A stretch of 64,000 bases of DNA from assembly GCA_011959205.1 (NCBI GenBank), contig BLLV01000007.1:1-64000 (forward strand). Direction: 5' to 3'. The notes under the pieces were generated by a model, which was not told the DNA's origin, ran no database searches, and saw only the letters and a program-made list of their open reading frames with translations. Of the stretch, positions 27,932 to 36,467 are shown piece by piece. The position numbers and the translations under genes are program-made. The DNA comes from Bacteroidaceae bacterium. GTDB taxonomy: Bacteria; Bacteroidota; Bacteroidia; Bacteroidales; Bacteroidaceae. Positions within the stretch are counted from its first letter, which is position 1. Each line of letters starts with the position of its first letter.

Positions 27932-28750
27932 TTATTTCACAGGAATATATCCACCGTTTTTTATAATATTTTGCCCCTGGGGTGACAGGATATAGTCGAT
28001 GAACGGGGTTACTTTTTCTTTATTGGCTACGTTGTAATAGTAATAAAGGGGGCGTACTACAGGGTAAAGTTTCTTCTTTCCGTTTTCAAGGCTGGGCAGT
28101 ACATAATGCTTGCCGTCGTCGTAGGAAACGGCGATGGCTTTCACTCGGGGTGATAAGTAGGCCAGTCCCACATAGCCGATAGCGCCTTTAGTCTGGCTTA
28201 CGGACTGGATCACGGCTCCGGTGGCGGGCATGGACAAACTGCTGCTCATGTAGTTCTTGTTCTTCAGGGTGCTTTCTTTGAAAAATTCGTAAGTTCCCGA
28301 AGAGGTCTCGCGGGAATAGACAATGATTTTCATATCGGGTCCTCCCAGTTGTTTCCAGTTGGTTATCTTGCCACGGAATATGGCTTCCAGTTGCTGGCGT
28401 GTCAGTTGGCTGACGGGGTTGGACGGGTTTACAATGACGGCCAGTGCATCATACGCTATGATTACCTCCTCCACTTCCTGCTTGGCGGCTTTCAGTTTCA
28501 TTTTTTCGCTGAACTTCATGGGGCGGGAAGCCATGGCAATGTCTGTGGTGTTGTCCATCAGGGCGGAAATCCCCACTCCGGTTCCCCCACCGGTGACGGT
28601 TACTTGTCGGTGGGGATCATCTTTCATGAAATTCTCGGCTGTTTCCTGTGATACAGGTAACACCGTGTCACTACCTTTTATGCGTTGTGCGTTGGTGCTC
28701 AGACTACAAGCTAGTAAAACAAACGGAAATAGAGCTTTCAATCGATTCAT
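27932..28750 (-). CDS. pstS: Phosphate ABC transporter substrate-binding protein
   Basis: A 272-residue periplasmic binding protein. The signal peptide (about 1-21, cleavage after TNA) is followed by IKGSDTVLPVSQ and the phosphate-binding signature VTGGGTGVGISALMDNTTDI. Later come SRETSSGTYEFF and GAIGYVG, all typical of PstS. It captures phosphate for the PstCAB transporter. It is transcribed away from pstC, with a 228-bp shared upstream region where a phosphate-responsive regulator would be expected to act. No Pho box could be assigned with confidence. Confidence 0.94.
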   Translation of the reverse strand: MNRLKALFPFVLLACSLSTNAQRIKGSDTVLPVSQETAENFMKDDPHRQVTVTGGGTGVGISALMDNTTDIAMASRPMKFSEKMKLKAAKQEVEEVIIAYDALAVIVNPSNPVSQLTRQQLEAIFRGKITNWKQLGGPDMKIIVYSRETSSGTYEFFKESTLKNKNYMSSSLSMPATGAVIQSVSQTKGAIGYVGLAYLSPRVKAIAVSYDDGKHYVLPSLENGKKKLYPVVRPLYYYYNVANKEKVTPFIDYILSPQGQNIIKNGGYIPVK

Positions 28751-28978
28751 AATTTCTTATATTAATTCGTATGCAAAATAAACGTTTTTCTGTGTCATTT
28801 GTTTTACTTATGTATTACGATTCTGTTACGGATAAAAAAGTGGTGGTTGTATGGCGAGGTTTTTGCTTGTAACAAGTTTGTAATATAATTGTAGCAAATA
28901 CTTCAAGCTTCTTTCATATCACCTTAATATAAAGAGGCTTTTTTTGCATCAGTTATTAAAACAGAAAACAAAAATAGC

Positions 28979-30166
28979 ATGAAACGATTTTGGGAAAAGA
29001 TTGTAGAAGGGATATTGACTTGCAGCGGTTTTATGACGAGTCTTACTATTTTGCTGATTGTCGTATTCTTATTTGCGGAAGCTTTGGGACTTTTTAATAA
29101 AAAAGTCATAGAAGAGGGGTATGTGCTGGCGGTGAATAAATCCAATCCGGTGCGGGTACTGAGTGCGGCACAGATAAAAGACGTTTTTGACGAAGAGATT
29201 ACCAACTGGAAAGAGCTGGGAGGACCGGACGCGGAGGTTAATGTTTTTCGGTTGGAGGATATTACCTCCTATTTTTCGGAGGAAGAGTTGGGAGCCGAGT
29301 ACGAGAAGGCTTCCCGGTGCATCGGCGAGATCGTTGCCGGTAATCCCGGTATTATAGCCTTTGTTCCTTCCAAGTTTATAGAAGAGGATTTTTCGGGACA
29401 CCTGCTGAAAGACGAGCATATTTCTTTTGACGAGGTTTTTGCCGGAAAGGAATGGTTTCCTACGGCTACTCCCGCCCCTCAGTTCGGATTCCTTCCTTTG
29501 ATTACGGGTACGCTTTGGGTGAGTTTCTTTGCCATTCTGTTCGCCCTGCCTTTCGGTTTGTCGGTGGCGGTGTATATGTCCGAGGTGGCCAACCATCGGA
29601 CCCGTAGTTTCCTGAAACCGGTTATTGAGTTGCTCAGTGGTATTCCGTCCGTGGTTTACGGTTTCTTTGGGTTGATAGTCATCGTACCGCTTATTCAGAA
29701 AGTTTTTAATTTGCCTGTGGGCGAAACCGGGTTGGCCGGAAGTATTGTTTTGGCGATCATGGCGCTTCCTACTATCATTACTGTAAGCGAGGATGCGATG
29801 CGGAATTGTCCGCGTGCCATGCGCGAAGCCAGTCTAGCATTGGGTGCTACCCGTTGGCAGACTATATATAAGGTGGTGATACCTTTCTCTGTTTCGGGAA
29901 TCACTTCGGGCGTTGTCCTAGGCATCGGACGTGCCATAGGCGAGACGATGGCGGTGCTGATGGTTACAGGAAATGCGGCTGTGATACCCACCACTATTTT
30001 GGAGCCGCTTCGTACCATTCCGGCGACTATTGCAGCGGAACTGGGAGAGGCACCAGCTGGCGGCGCGCACTATGAAGCCCTGTTCCTGCTGGGAGTCGTG
30101 TTGTTTTTCATCACGCTGCTTATCAATTTTAGTGTAGAATATATTTCATCAAGAACAAATAAATAA
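28979..30166 (+). CDS. pstC: Phosphate ABC transporter permease PstC with an extra periplasmic PBP-like domain
   Basis: A 395-residue inner-membrane permease. After the first transmembrane segment (about 14-40) comes a periplasmic insert (about 45-160) that resembles part of PstS. NPVRVLSAAQIKDVFDEEITNWKELGGPD matches NPVSQLTRQQLEAIFRGKITNWKQLGGPD-type sequence in the adjacent PstS, and a GNPGIIAFV segment parallels PstS GAIGYVG. The standard permease domain follows, with the EAA-type loop EASLALGATRWQTIYKVVIP. It is first in the pstC-pstA-pstB-phoU operon. E. coli PstC lacks so large an insert. The domain may dock or sense PstS, which is inference. Confidence 0.92.
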   Translation: MKRFWEKIVEGILTCSGFMTSLTILLIVVFLFAEALGLFNKKVIEEGYVLAVNKSNPVRVLSAAQIKDVFDEEITNWKELGGPDAEVNVFRLEDITSYFSEEELGAEYEKASRCIGEIVAGNPGIIAFVPSKFIEEDFSGHLLKDEHISFDEVFAGKEWFPTATPAPQFGFLPLITGTLWVSFFAILFALPFGLSVAVYMSEVANHRTRSFLKPVIELLSGIPSVVYGFFGLIVIVPLIQKVFNLPVGETGLAGSIVLAIMALPTIITVSEDAMRNCPRAMREASLALGATRWQTIYKVVIPFSVSGITSGVVLGIGRAIGETMAVLMVTGNAAVIPTTILEPLRTIPATIAAELGEAPAGGAHYEALFLLGVVLFFITLLINFSVEYISSRTNK

Positions 30167-30178
30167 TGTATTTAAAAT

Positions 30179-31066
30179 ATGAAGCAAGATGTTTTTCCTG
30201 TTGGGCAAGGGGCGCGTAAAAGACGTTCGCAATGGCTGGCATTCGGCATTTTCAAACTGCTGAGTTATAGCATTGTCCTCATTCTGTTTGCCATTCTCGG
30301 TTTTATTATATATAAAGGTGCAGGAGTAATCAGTTGGGAGTTTCTGACTACGGCTCCCAGTGACGGTATGACGGGTGGCGGTATATGGCCGGCCATTGTA
30401 GGTACTTTTTATCTGATGGTGGGCAGTGCGCTGTTCGCTTTTCCGGTGGGGGTAATGAGTGGCATTTATATGAACGAGTATGCGCCGAAAGGCAAGCTGG
30501 TGCGCTTTATCCGGATGATGACCAATAACCTGAGCGGTATTCCGTCCATTGTGTTCGGTTTGTTTGGTATGGCACTGTTTGTGAAATACATGGGGTTCGG
30601 CGACAGTATCCTGGCCGGTTCTTTGACGTTGGGATTGCTTTGTGTACCTTTGGTGATACGCACCACCGAAGAAGCTTTGAAGGCGATTCCCGACAGCTTC
30701 CGTGAAGGGAGTCTGGCTTTAGGCGCGACCAAGTTGCAAACCATCTGGCATGTGATTCTGCCTATGGGGATGCCCAACATCATTACCGGACTAATCCTAG
30801 CTTTAGGACGTGTGTCGGGTGAAACGGCGCCTATCTTGTTTACGTGTGCCGCTTACTTCCTGCCGCAACTGCCACATAGCATGCTGGATCAATGCATGGC
30901 ATTGCCTTATCACCTTTATGTGATTGCCACCAGCGGGACGGATATGGAGTCGCAGCTTCCTCTGGCATACGGTACGGCGTTGGTGCTGATCATTATTATT
31001 TTAATTATAAACCTGTTGGCAAATGCGCTCCGCCGGTATTTTTCCAACAAAGTAAAAACAAATTAA
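30179..31066 (+). CDS. pstA: Phosphate ABC transporter permease PstA
   Basis: A 295-residue permease with six predicted transmembrane helices and the ABC-permease EAA loop [20 protein letters not shown]. It pairs with PstC to form the channel. It starts 12 bp after pstC and ends 4 bp before pstB. Length and motifs are normal for the family. Confidence 0.95.
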   Translation: MKQDVFPVGQGARKRRSQWLAFGIFKLLSYSIVLILFAILGFIIYKGAGVISWEFLTTAPSDGMTGGGIWPAIVGTFYLMVGSALFAFPVGVMSGIYMNEYAPKGKLVRFIRMMTNNLSGIPSIVFGLFGMALFVKYMGFGDSILAGSLTLGLLCVPLVIRTTEEALKAIPDSFREGSLALGATKLQTIWHVILPMGMPNIITGLILALGRVSGETAPILFTCAAYFLPQLPHSMLDQCMALPYHLYVIATSGTDMESQLPLAYGTALVLIIIILIINLLANALRRYFSNKVKTN

Positions 31067-31070
31067 GAAT

Positions 31071-31823
31071 ATGAATAAGGTAGATGCAAAACATGTGAAT
31101 TTTTTCTATGGCGATTTTCAGGCACTGAAAGATATCAGCATGACGATTGAAGAGAAATCGGTGGTGGCTTTTATAGGTCCGTCCGGTTGTGGCAAGTCCA
31201 CCTTCCTTCGTCTGTTCAACCGCATGAACGACCTCATTCCCGGCTCTCGTCTGGAGGGGGAGATTTTGATTGACGGGAGAAATATATACGACAAGTCTGT
31301 GCAGGTGGATGAATTGCGCAAGAGCGTAGGAATGGTCTTTCAGCGTCCCAACCCGTTCCCGAAAAGCATTTTCGAGAATGTGGCCTATGGGCTTCGGGTA
31401 AATGGGGTGAAAGATAATGAGTTTATCCGCCACAGGGTGGAGGAAACCTTGAAAGGAGCCGCGTTATGGGATGAGGTGAAGAATAAGTTGAAAGAATCGG
31501 CATTTGCCTTGTCCGGTGGTCAGCAGCAACGGTTGTGTATAGCCCGTGCCATGGCCGTATCTCCTTCCGTTTTGCTCATGGATGAGCCGGCTTCGGCACT
31601 GGATCCTATCTCTACTGCTAAGGTAGAAGAGCTGATTCATGAGCTGAAGAAAGAATATACCATCGTTATTGTCACTCACAACATGCAGCAGGCCGCACGT
31701 GTCAGTGACAAGACGGCCTTTTTCTATATGGGTAATATGGTGGAATATGATGATACGAAGAAAATATTTACGAATCCGGGCAAAGAAGCGACCCAGAATT
31801 ATATTACAGGGCGTTTCGGATAA
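31071..31823 (+). CDS. pstB: Phosphate ABC transporter ATP-binding protein
   Basis: A 250-residue ABC ATPase powering phosphate uptake. It has Walker [10 protein letters not shown] at about 36-44, the PstB-typical [18 protein letters not shown]-loop region, the signature [16 protein letters not shown], Walker [13 protein letters not shown] and the switch His in IVTHNMQQA. It is the fourth-spaced, tightly linked partner of pstC and pstA. Confidence 0.97.
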   Translation: MNKVDAKHVNFFYGDFQALKDISMTIEEKSVVAFIGPSGCGKSTFLRLFNRMNDLIPGSRLEGEILIDGRNIYDKSVQVDELRKSVGMVFQRPNPFPKSIFENVAYGLRVNGVKDNEFIRHRVEETLKGAALWDEVKNKLKESAFALSGGQQQRLCIARAMAVSPSVLLMDEPASALDPISTAKVEELIHELKKEYTIVIVTHNMQQAARVSDKTAFFYMGNMVEYDDTKKIFTNPGKEATQNYITGRFG

Positions 31824-31892
31824 AGCATGCATCACAGCGTTGTGCAATATGCGGTGAAAGAAATAATAATAAACAAAGCAAGAATTAAGAAT

Positions 31893-32594
31893 ATGGTGAA
31901 ATTTATAGAATCAGAACTTGTGTCACTGAAAAAGGAAGTGAACGAGATGTGGACATTGGTTTACAATCAGCTGGACAGGGCAGGGGAGGCCGTGCTGACT
32001 TTTAACCGTGACCAGGCACAGCAAGTCATTGTCCGTGAGAAAAGGGTGAATGCGTTTGAGTTGAAAATTGATAGTGATGTAGAGGACATCATCGCTCTAT
32101 ACAATCCGGTAGCCATTGATCTGCGTTTTGTACTGGCCATGTTCAAAATAAACAGTGATTTGGAGCGCTTGGGGGATTTTGCCGAAGGCATAGCCCGTTT
32201 TGTGATAAGAAGCGAGGAAACGGTGCTGGATAGTGAACTCCTTCATAGTCTGCGTATAGAAGAGATGTTGAGGCAAGTCCTCAGTATGCTCGAAATGACC
32301 AAGGGCGCGTTGAATGAAGAAAATCTGGAATTAGCCCTTCATGTATTCAGTAAAGATAATTTTCTAGACGAAATCAATGCAGAGGCTCCTGTCGTCCTTA
32401 CAAAATATCTGGAAACACATCCCGATAATTTCCAGACTTGCCTGGAACTCGGTACTGTTATCCGTAAGTTGGAACGTGCCGGAGACCATATAACCAATAT
32501 TGCCGAAGAGATTGTTTTCTTCATCGATGCAAAGGTGTTGAAACATCGCGATACAGTGGATGAACATTTCTTGGGAAAAGAAAAAACTCATTAA
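31893..32594 (+). CDS. phoU: Phosphate-signalling protein PhoU
   Basis: A 233-residue all-helical protein with two PhoU repeats. The first has ...LDRAGEAVLTF... and AIDLRFVLAMFKINSDLERLGDFAEGI. The second has ELGTVIRKLERAGDHITNIAEEIVFF. The E/D..R.GD metal-binding motifs are intact in both. PhoU couples the Pst transporter to the phosphate-responsive sensor kinase and limits phosphate uptake. The start at 31893 (MVKFIESEL) is preferred over a GTG or ATG at 31827, which would add a non-family leader. Confidence 0.93.
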   Translation: MVKFIESELVSLKKEVNEMWTLVYNQLDRAGEAVLTFNRDQAQQVIVREKRVNAFELKIDSDVEDIIALYNPVAIDLRFVLAMFKINSDLERLGDFAEGIARFVIRSEETVLDSELLHSLRIEEMLRQVLSMLEMTKGALNEENLELALHVFSKDNFLDEINAEAPVVLTKYLETHPDNFQTCLELGTVIRKLERAGDHITNIAEEIVFFIDAKVLKHRDTVDEHFLGKEKTH

Positions 32595-32722
32595 AATGCT
32601 GTTTTAGTCTAAATTTTTGCTATCTTTGTATATGTAATGAGGCCGATAAAGAGCATTTTGAATAATAATTTGCCAAAAAAGACAGAAATTTCTAAAAACA
32701 TGTTGTATGGCATGGTTTTTTA

Positions 32723-32754
32723 TTTGGCTGGTTTAAAAAAAGGCTCGATATTTG
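32723..32754 (+). promoter_or_regulatory. Promoter of a candidate small RNA
   Basis: TTTG (32723-32726), a 20-bp spacer and GATATTTG (32747-32754, one base from TAnnTTTG), with no gene starting after it before the terminator at 32815. A second -7 match, TATCTTTG, lies at 32621-32628 but has no good -33 partner. Confidence 0.5.
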
Positions 32755-32760
32755 CATCGT

Positions 32761-32847
32761 TATCCTGAAAACAATCTTTTTACCTTAAAAAAAACTAATA
32801 CCTATTGAAAACTTAAAAAGGGGGCTTTGTGAAAAGACCCCTTTTTT
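32761..32847 (+). ncRNA. Candidate small RNA ending in a strong terminator
   Basis: The 400-bp gap between phoU and the DUF5686 gene holds a promoter-like pair (32723-32754) and, 60 bp further, an intrinsic terminator. A transcript of roughly 85-90 nt would consist of an A-rich unstructured region followed by the terminator hairpin, a common bacterial sRNA form. No ORF of note lies inside. The alternative is an attenuated leader of the DUF5686 gene. This is inference from signals only. Confidence 0.4.
32815..32847 (+). terminator. Intrinsic terminator
   Basis: AAAAAGGGG (32815-32823) pairs with CCCCTTTTT (32838-32846), followed by further T. It ends either the phoU transcript or a separate small RNA. 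Confidence 0.75.
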
Positions 32848-32994
32848 GTTTCTTGCATAATGCTTCTGTCTGTGTTAAATTTCACCTATTTATTGGTCTA
32901 TATGTAAGATTTCTGTAATTATTAGCTTATATTAGCAACTTTCTTTTAAGTTAATGCTTAACTTTGCGGGCTCATAAAAATAGCGGTGAAAAGA

Positions 32995-35568
32995 ATGAAT
33001 ACAATACATATTAAGTCGTTTCTACTATTTTTGTTATTAGGATGCTGCATTTCGGTGTCAGCCCAAAATATACAAGGCGTTGTAACAGACTCATTGACGA
33101 ATGACCCCATACCATACTTGTCTGTTTTTTATGAAGGGAAAGGCGTAGGAAGCATTACCGGTAATGATGGAAATTATAAGGTAGAAACCCGTAAAGGCTG
33201 GAATAAACTCACCTTTTCGGCGGTGGGGTATGTAACAAAAGTGGTGAATATAATTCCCGGTGTCACCAAGAACCTAAATGTGAGGATGAGGCCGGATGAC
33301 ATCATGCTGGACGAAGTGGTGGTGAAGCCCAAACGAGAGAAGTACTCCCGTAAGAATAATCCGGCAGTGGAACTGATGAAGAAGGTGATCGCTCATAAAA
33401 AAAATAATAAGTTGAGCGAGAACGATTACTATCAATACAATAAGTATCAGAAGATCACAATGTCACTGAATGATGTGACTCCCGAGATGCTGGAAAAAGG
33501 CATGTATAAAAAGATGCCTTTCCTGAAAGACCAGATCGAACTTTGTGAGGAAACCAATAAATTCATCCTTCCTATTTCGGTGGACGAGACTGCTTCGCAG
33601 AAAATTTACCGTAAACATCCCAAGAGTGAGAAGACCCTTATCAAAGGAATGAGCTCTACGGGTGTGAACGAACTGTTTGCAACAGGAGATATGCTGAGCA
33701 CGGTGCTGAAGGATGTCTTTACGGATGTGAATATTTACGACAATGATATTCGTCTGTTGCAGTATCCTTTCATCAGCCCTATTTCGTCCAGTGATGCCAT
33801 CTCTTTTTATAAGTTTTACATTATGGACACCACATTTGTGGACAAGGACAAGTGCTTCCATCTCACCTTCGTTCCCAATAACTCGCAGGACTTCGGTTTC
33901 ACGGGGCATCTTTACGTATTGGCCGACTCGTCTTATACGGTGAAGAAATGTACGATGAACCTTCCCAAGAAATCGGGGGTGAACTTTGTAGACAATATGG
34001 ATATTATTCAGGAGTTCGAGCAATTGCCCAATGGGGAGTGGGTGTTGAAGACCGATGACATGATTGTGGAGATGACCTTGATGAAGATCATGCAAGGATT
34101 CCAGATACGAAGGACTACCCGTTATTCTGATTATGCCTTCGATGAGCTTCCGCAGCAACTTTTCAAGCGTAAGGGGGCCGAGATCAAAGAGGCGGACGCC
34201 ATGATGCGCGGAGACGATTTCTGGAATCAATACCGGCCGGTTCCGCTTACGCAGACCGAGAGCTCTATGGATATGCTGGTGAAGCGTCTGGAGCAGATGC
34301 CGGGATTCAAATACGTGATTTTTGTATTGAAGGCGTTTATCGAGAACTTTGTGGAGACCGGCACCAAGGAGCATCCCAGCAAGGTAGATATCGGTCCGGT
34401 AAACACCATGATCTCCAATAACTATATCGACGGGTTGCGTCTGCGTATGAGCGCGCAGACCACGGCCAACCTGAATCCGCATCTGTTCCTCAAGGGATAT
34501 TATGCATACGGGTTCAAGGATCATCGTTCCAAGTATATGGGTGAGGTGGAATACTCTTTCAACAAGAAGGAATACCTGCCGCGCGAGTTCCCGAAGAACT
34601 CTATCACGTTCAGCTATCAGTATGATGTGATGTCTCCCACGGATAAGTTCCTGAAGACAGATAAAGACAACGTGTTCGTATCTTTCAAGACTTCTACGGT
34701 AGATCAGATGTCCTACGTGCGGAACATCGCCTTGAAGTACGAGAACGAGACACAGTTTGGCTTGAAGACCACGGTGGAAGTGAAGAATAGTAAGGACGAG
34801 CCTACCGGCGGTCTGGCCTATATAACCAATGATGACCAGAAAACGTTGATTCCTGAGATTCAGACCATGGAAGCTTCCCTGGCCTTCCGCTACGCTCCGG
34901 GTGAGACATTTATCAATACCAAACAACGCCGTATTCCGGTTTCTTTTGACGCTTCGGTATTTACGCTGTCGCACACGGCCGGTTTCAAGGGGGTGCTGGG
35001 CGGAGAGTATAACTATAACTTGACAGAGATCGGGTTGTATAAGCGTTTCTGGTTCTCGTCATGGGGTAAGATTGACATGTTCGTGAAAGGCGGTGCGCAG
35101 TGGAACAAAGTTCCGTTCCCGTTGCTGATTATGCCGGCGGCCAACTTGTCCTATATCCTGCAGCGCGAGACTTTCAACTTGATTAATAATATGGAGTTCC
35201 TGAACGACCGTTACGCCTCTCTGGATGTATCGTGGGATTTGAACGGTAAGATTTTCAACCGTATTCCTTTGCTGAAGAAACTGAAGTGGCGTGAGGCGAT
35301 CGGCTTCAAGATGTTGTATGGTCATTTAACCGACAAGAACAATCCGATGAAGCATCCGGGTGACAGCGAGCTCTTCCTGTTCCCGACCCGTGACGGACGT
35401 CCTACCAGCTTTGTGATGGATTCGAAGACCCCGTACATGGAATGCTCTGTGGGTATTCACAATATTTTCAAGATATTGCACATAGACTATGTCCGCCGTC
35501 TGAATTATCTGGATCATCCCGATGCGAACAAATGGGGCGTGCGGTTTATGGTGATGATGACGTTCTGA
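32995..35568 (+). CDS. DUF5686 / carboxypeptidase-regulatory-like outer-membrane protein
   Basis: An 857-residue exported protein. The signal peptide (about 1-24, cleavage after VSA) precedes a CarboxypepD_reg-like beta-sandwich (about 26-105, GVVTDSLTNDPIPYLSV), as in TonB-dependent transporters. The long DUF5686 region follows, with alternating beta-strand sequence and a C-terminal aromatic end (RFMVMMTF) typical of an outer-membrane beta-barrel. No TonB-plug is evident. Function is unknown. The start is taken at the ATG 32995; a GTG lies 9 bp upstream. Its last codons are duplicated 1.87 kb downstream by the insertion described separately. Confidence 0.85.
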   Translation: MNTIHIKSFLLFLLLGCCISVSAQNIQGVVTDSLTNDPIPYLSVFYEGKGVGSITGNDGNYKVETRKGWNKLTFSAVGYVTKVVNIIPGVTKNLNVRMRPDDIMLDEVVVKPKREKYSRKNNPAVELMKKVIAHKKNNKLSENDYYQYNKYQKITMSLNDVTPEMLEKGMYKKMPFLKDQIELCEETNKFILPISVDETASQKIYRKHPKSEKTLIKGMSSTGVNELFATGDMLSTVLKDVFTDVNIYDNDIRLLQYPFISPISSSDAISFYKFYIMDTTFVDKDKCFHLTFVPNNSQDFGFTGHLYVLADSSYTVKKCTMNLPKKSGVNFVDNMDIIQEFEQLPNGEWVLKTDDMIVEMTLMKIMQGFQIRRTTRYSDYAFDELPQQLFKRKGAEIKEADAMMRGDDFWNQYRPVPLTQTESSMDMLVKRLEQMPGFKYVIFVLKAFIENFVETGTKEHPSKVDIGPVNTMISNNYIDGLRLRMSAQTTANLNPHLFLKGYYAYGFKDHRSKYMGEVEYSFNKKEYLPREFPKNSITFSYQYDVMSPTDKFLKTDKDNVFVSFKTSTVDQMSYVRNIALKYENETQFGLKTTVEVKNSKDEPTGGLAYITNDDQKTLIPEIQTMEASLAFRYAPGETFINTKQRRIPVSFDASVFTLSHTAGFKGVLGGEYNYNLTEIGLYKRFWFSSWGKIDMFVKGGAQWNKVPFPLLIMPAANLSYILQRETFNLINNMEFLNDRYASLDVSWDLNGKIFNRIPLLKKLKWREAIGFKMLYGHLTDKNNPMKHPGDSELFLFPTRDGRPTSFVMDSKTPYMECSVGIHNIFKILHIDYVRRLNYLDHPDANKWGVRFMVMMTF

Positions 35569-35580
35569 TGCAGGGAGAGA
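35530..35580 (+). repeat. 51-bp direct repeat, copy 1 (3' end of DUF5686 gene)
   Basis: Identical over 51 bp to 37400-37450. It covers the last 12 sense codons, the stop codon and 12 bp beyond. Confidence 0.97.
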
Positions 35581-35622
35581 TGCTCTTTTCGGGGAATCGG
35601 TGAATGTTTCCTAAGCAATTAA

Positions 35623-35653
35623 TTGCCTGTTAGTTGAAAAAATAGTAGCTTTG
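35623..35653 (+). promoter_or_regulatory. Promoter of the AAA/DUF4435 cassette
   Basis: TTG (35623-35625), a 20-bp spacer and TAGCTTTG (35646-35653), 20 bp ahead of the ATG at 35673. It lies inside the inserted unit, so the cassette carries its own promoter. Confidence 0.7.
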
Positions 35654-35672
35654 TGTATAAAAAAACATTTTT

Positions 35673-36467
35673 ATGGAAATTGCATATAAATATATTCAAC
35701 GGTTTCAAGTGACCAGGATGTGGGGAAGAATAAATCTTCACTGGGCAGACTTGAACAATGATGTGAATATCCTTGTCGGCATCAATGGCAGTGGTAAAAC
35801 GACCTTGCTGAATTTGATACACGATTATTATACCGGTCAAAAGACTAAAAAGGAAATAGCCGAATCGTTGAGCGGAAATGCAATATCCAGTCCGGTTACC
35901 TATATCCGTTCTTTCGACATTCCCGCCAACGCGAAAAAAAAGACCGAAAGTATCTTGCTTCAAGATTTGAAAAACATTATCAACCAGAACGGAGAGGGCA
36001 CTTCTTTCTTTGATTATCGTATGAAAATGCTGAATTTTCCGCAGGAGGCAGATAAGATAAGGAAACGGATTGAAACATACTTTCAAGTCGTGAATTCTTT
36101 TCTAGGAGAGACGAACAAGGAAATTTCCATTGATCCCCAAAGTAATAGTCTTGTGTTCTTGATTAAAAGATTAGAAGGAATGCAAGTCATAACGGAGGAT
36201 AAAATACAATTGGAACAATTGTCTTCCGGTGAAAAACAAATCTTATTAATTCTGACTACGGTTTTTCTGCAAGAAGAGAAGCCTAATGTTCTACTGATGG
36301 ATGAACCGGAAATCTCCCTGCATATTGGCTGGCAGGACAAACTGATAGAAAAATTACGTCAGTTGAACCCTCAATGCCAGTTGATTTTGACCACTCATTC
36401 TCCCAATATTTTCGTCAATGGCTGGGAGGATAAAATTATCTTCATAGAAGATTTGGAGGACCGGTGA
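35673..36467 (+). CDS. AAA/ABC-type ATPase, AriA-like component of a PARIS-like defence pair
   Basis: A compact 264-residue P-loop ATPase. It has Walker A GINGSGKTT (36-44), an ABC-type signature LSSGEKQILLILTTV in the second half, Walker B VLLMDEPEISLH, and a late His motif ILTTHSPNIF. This is the AAA_15/AAA_21 type used by SMC-like and OLD-like defence ATPases. It overlaps the DUF4435 gene by 4 nt. In PARIS, the ATPase AriA holds and releases the nuclease AriB in response to phage anti-restriction proteins. This protein is shorter than the AriA I know of, so the assignment rests on gene pairing. Confidence 0.75.
   Translation: MEIAYKYIQRFQVTRMWGRINLHWADLNNDVNILVGINGSGKTTLLNLIHDYYTGQKTKKEIAESLSGNAISSPVTYIRSFDIPANAKKKTESILLQDLKNIINQNGEGTSFFDYRMKMLNFPQEADKIRKRIETYFQVVNSFLGETNKEISIDPQSNSLVFLIKRLEGMQVITEDKIQLEQLSSGEKQILLILTTVFLQEEKPNVLLMDEPEISLHIGWQDKLIEKLRQLNPQCQLILTTHSPNIFVNGWEDKIIFIEDLEDR

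Noticed and set aside
27932..32594. Phosphate genes as part of the teichoic-like capsule system
   Set aside because: The pst-phoU set is a standard uptake operon 6 kb from the capsule promoter with unrelated genes between. Proximity alone does not support a functional link.
33463..34974. Minus-strand open frame of 503 codons
   Set aside because: It is antisense to the DUF5686 gene, with biased His/Arg-rich composition and no domain.
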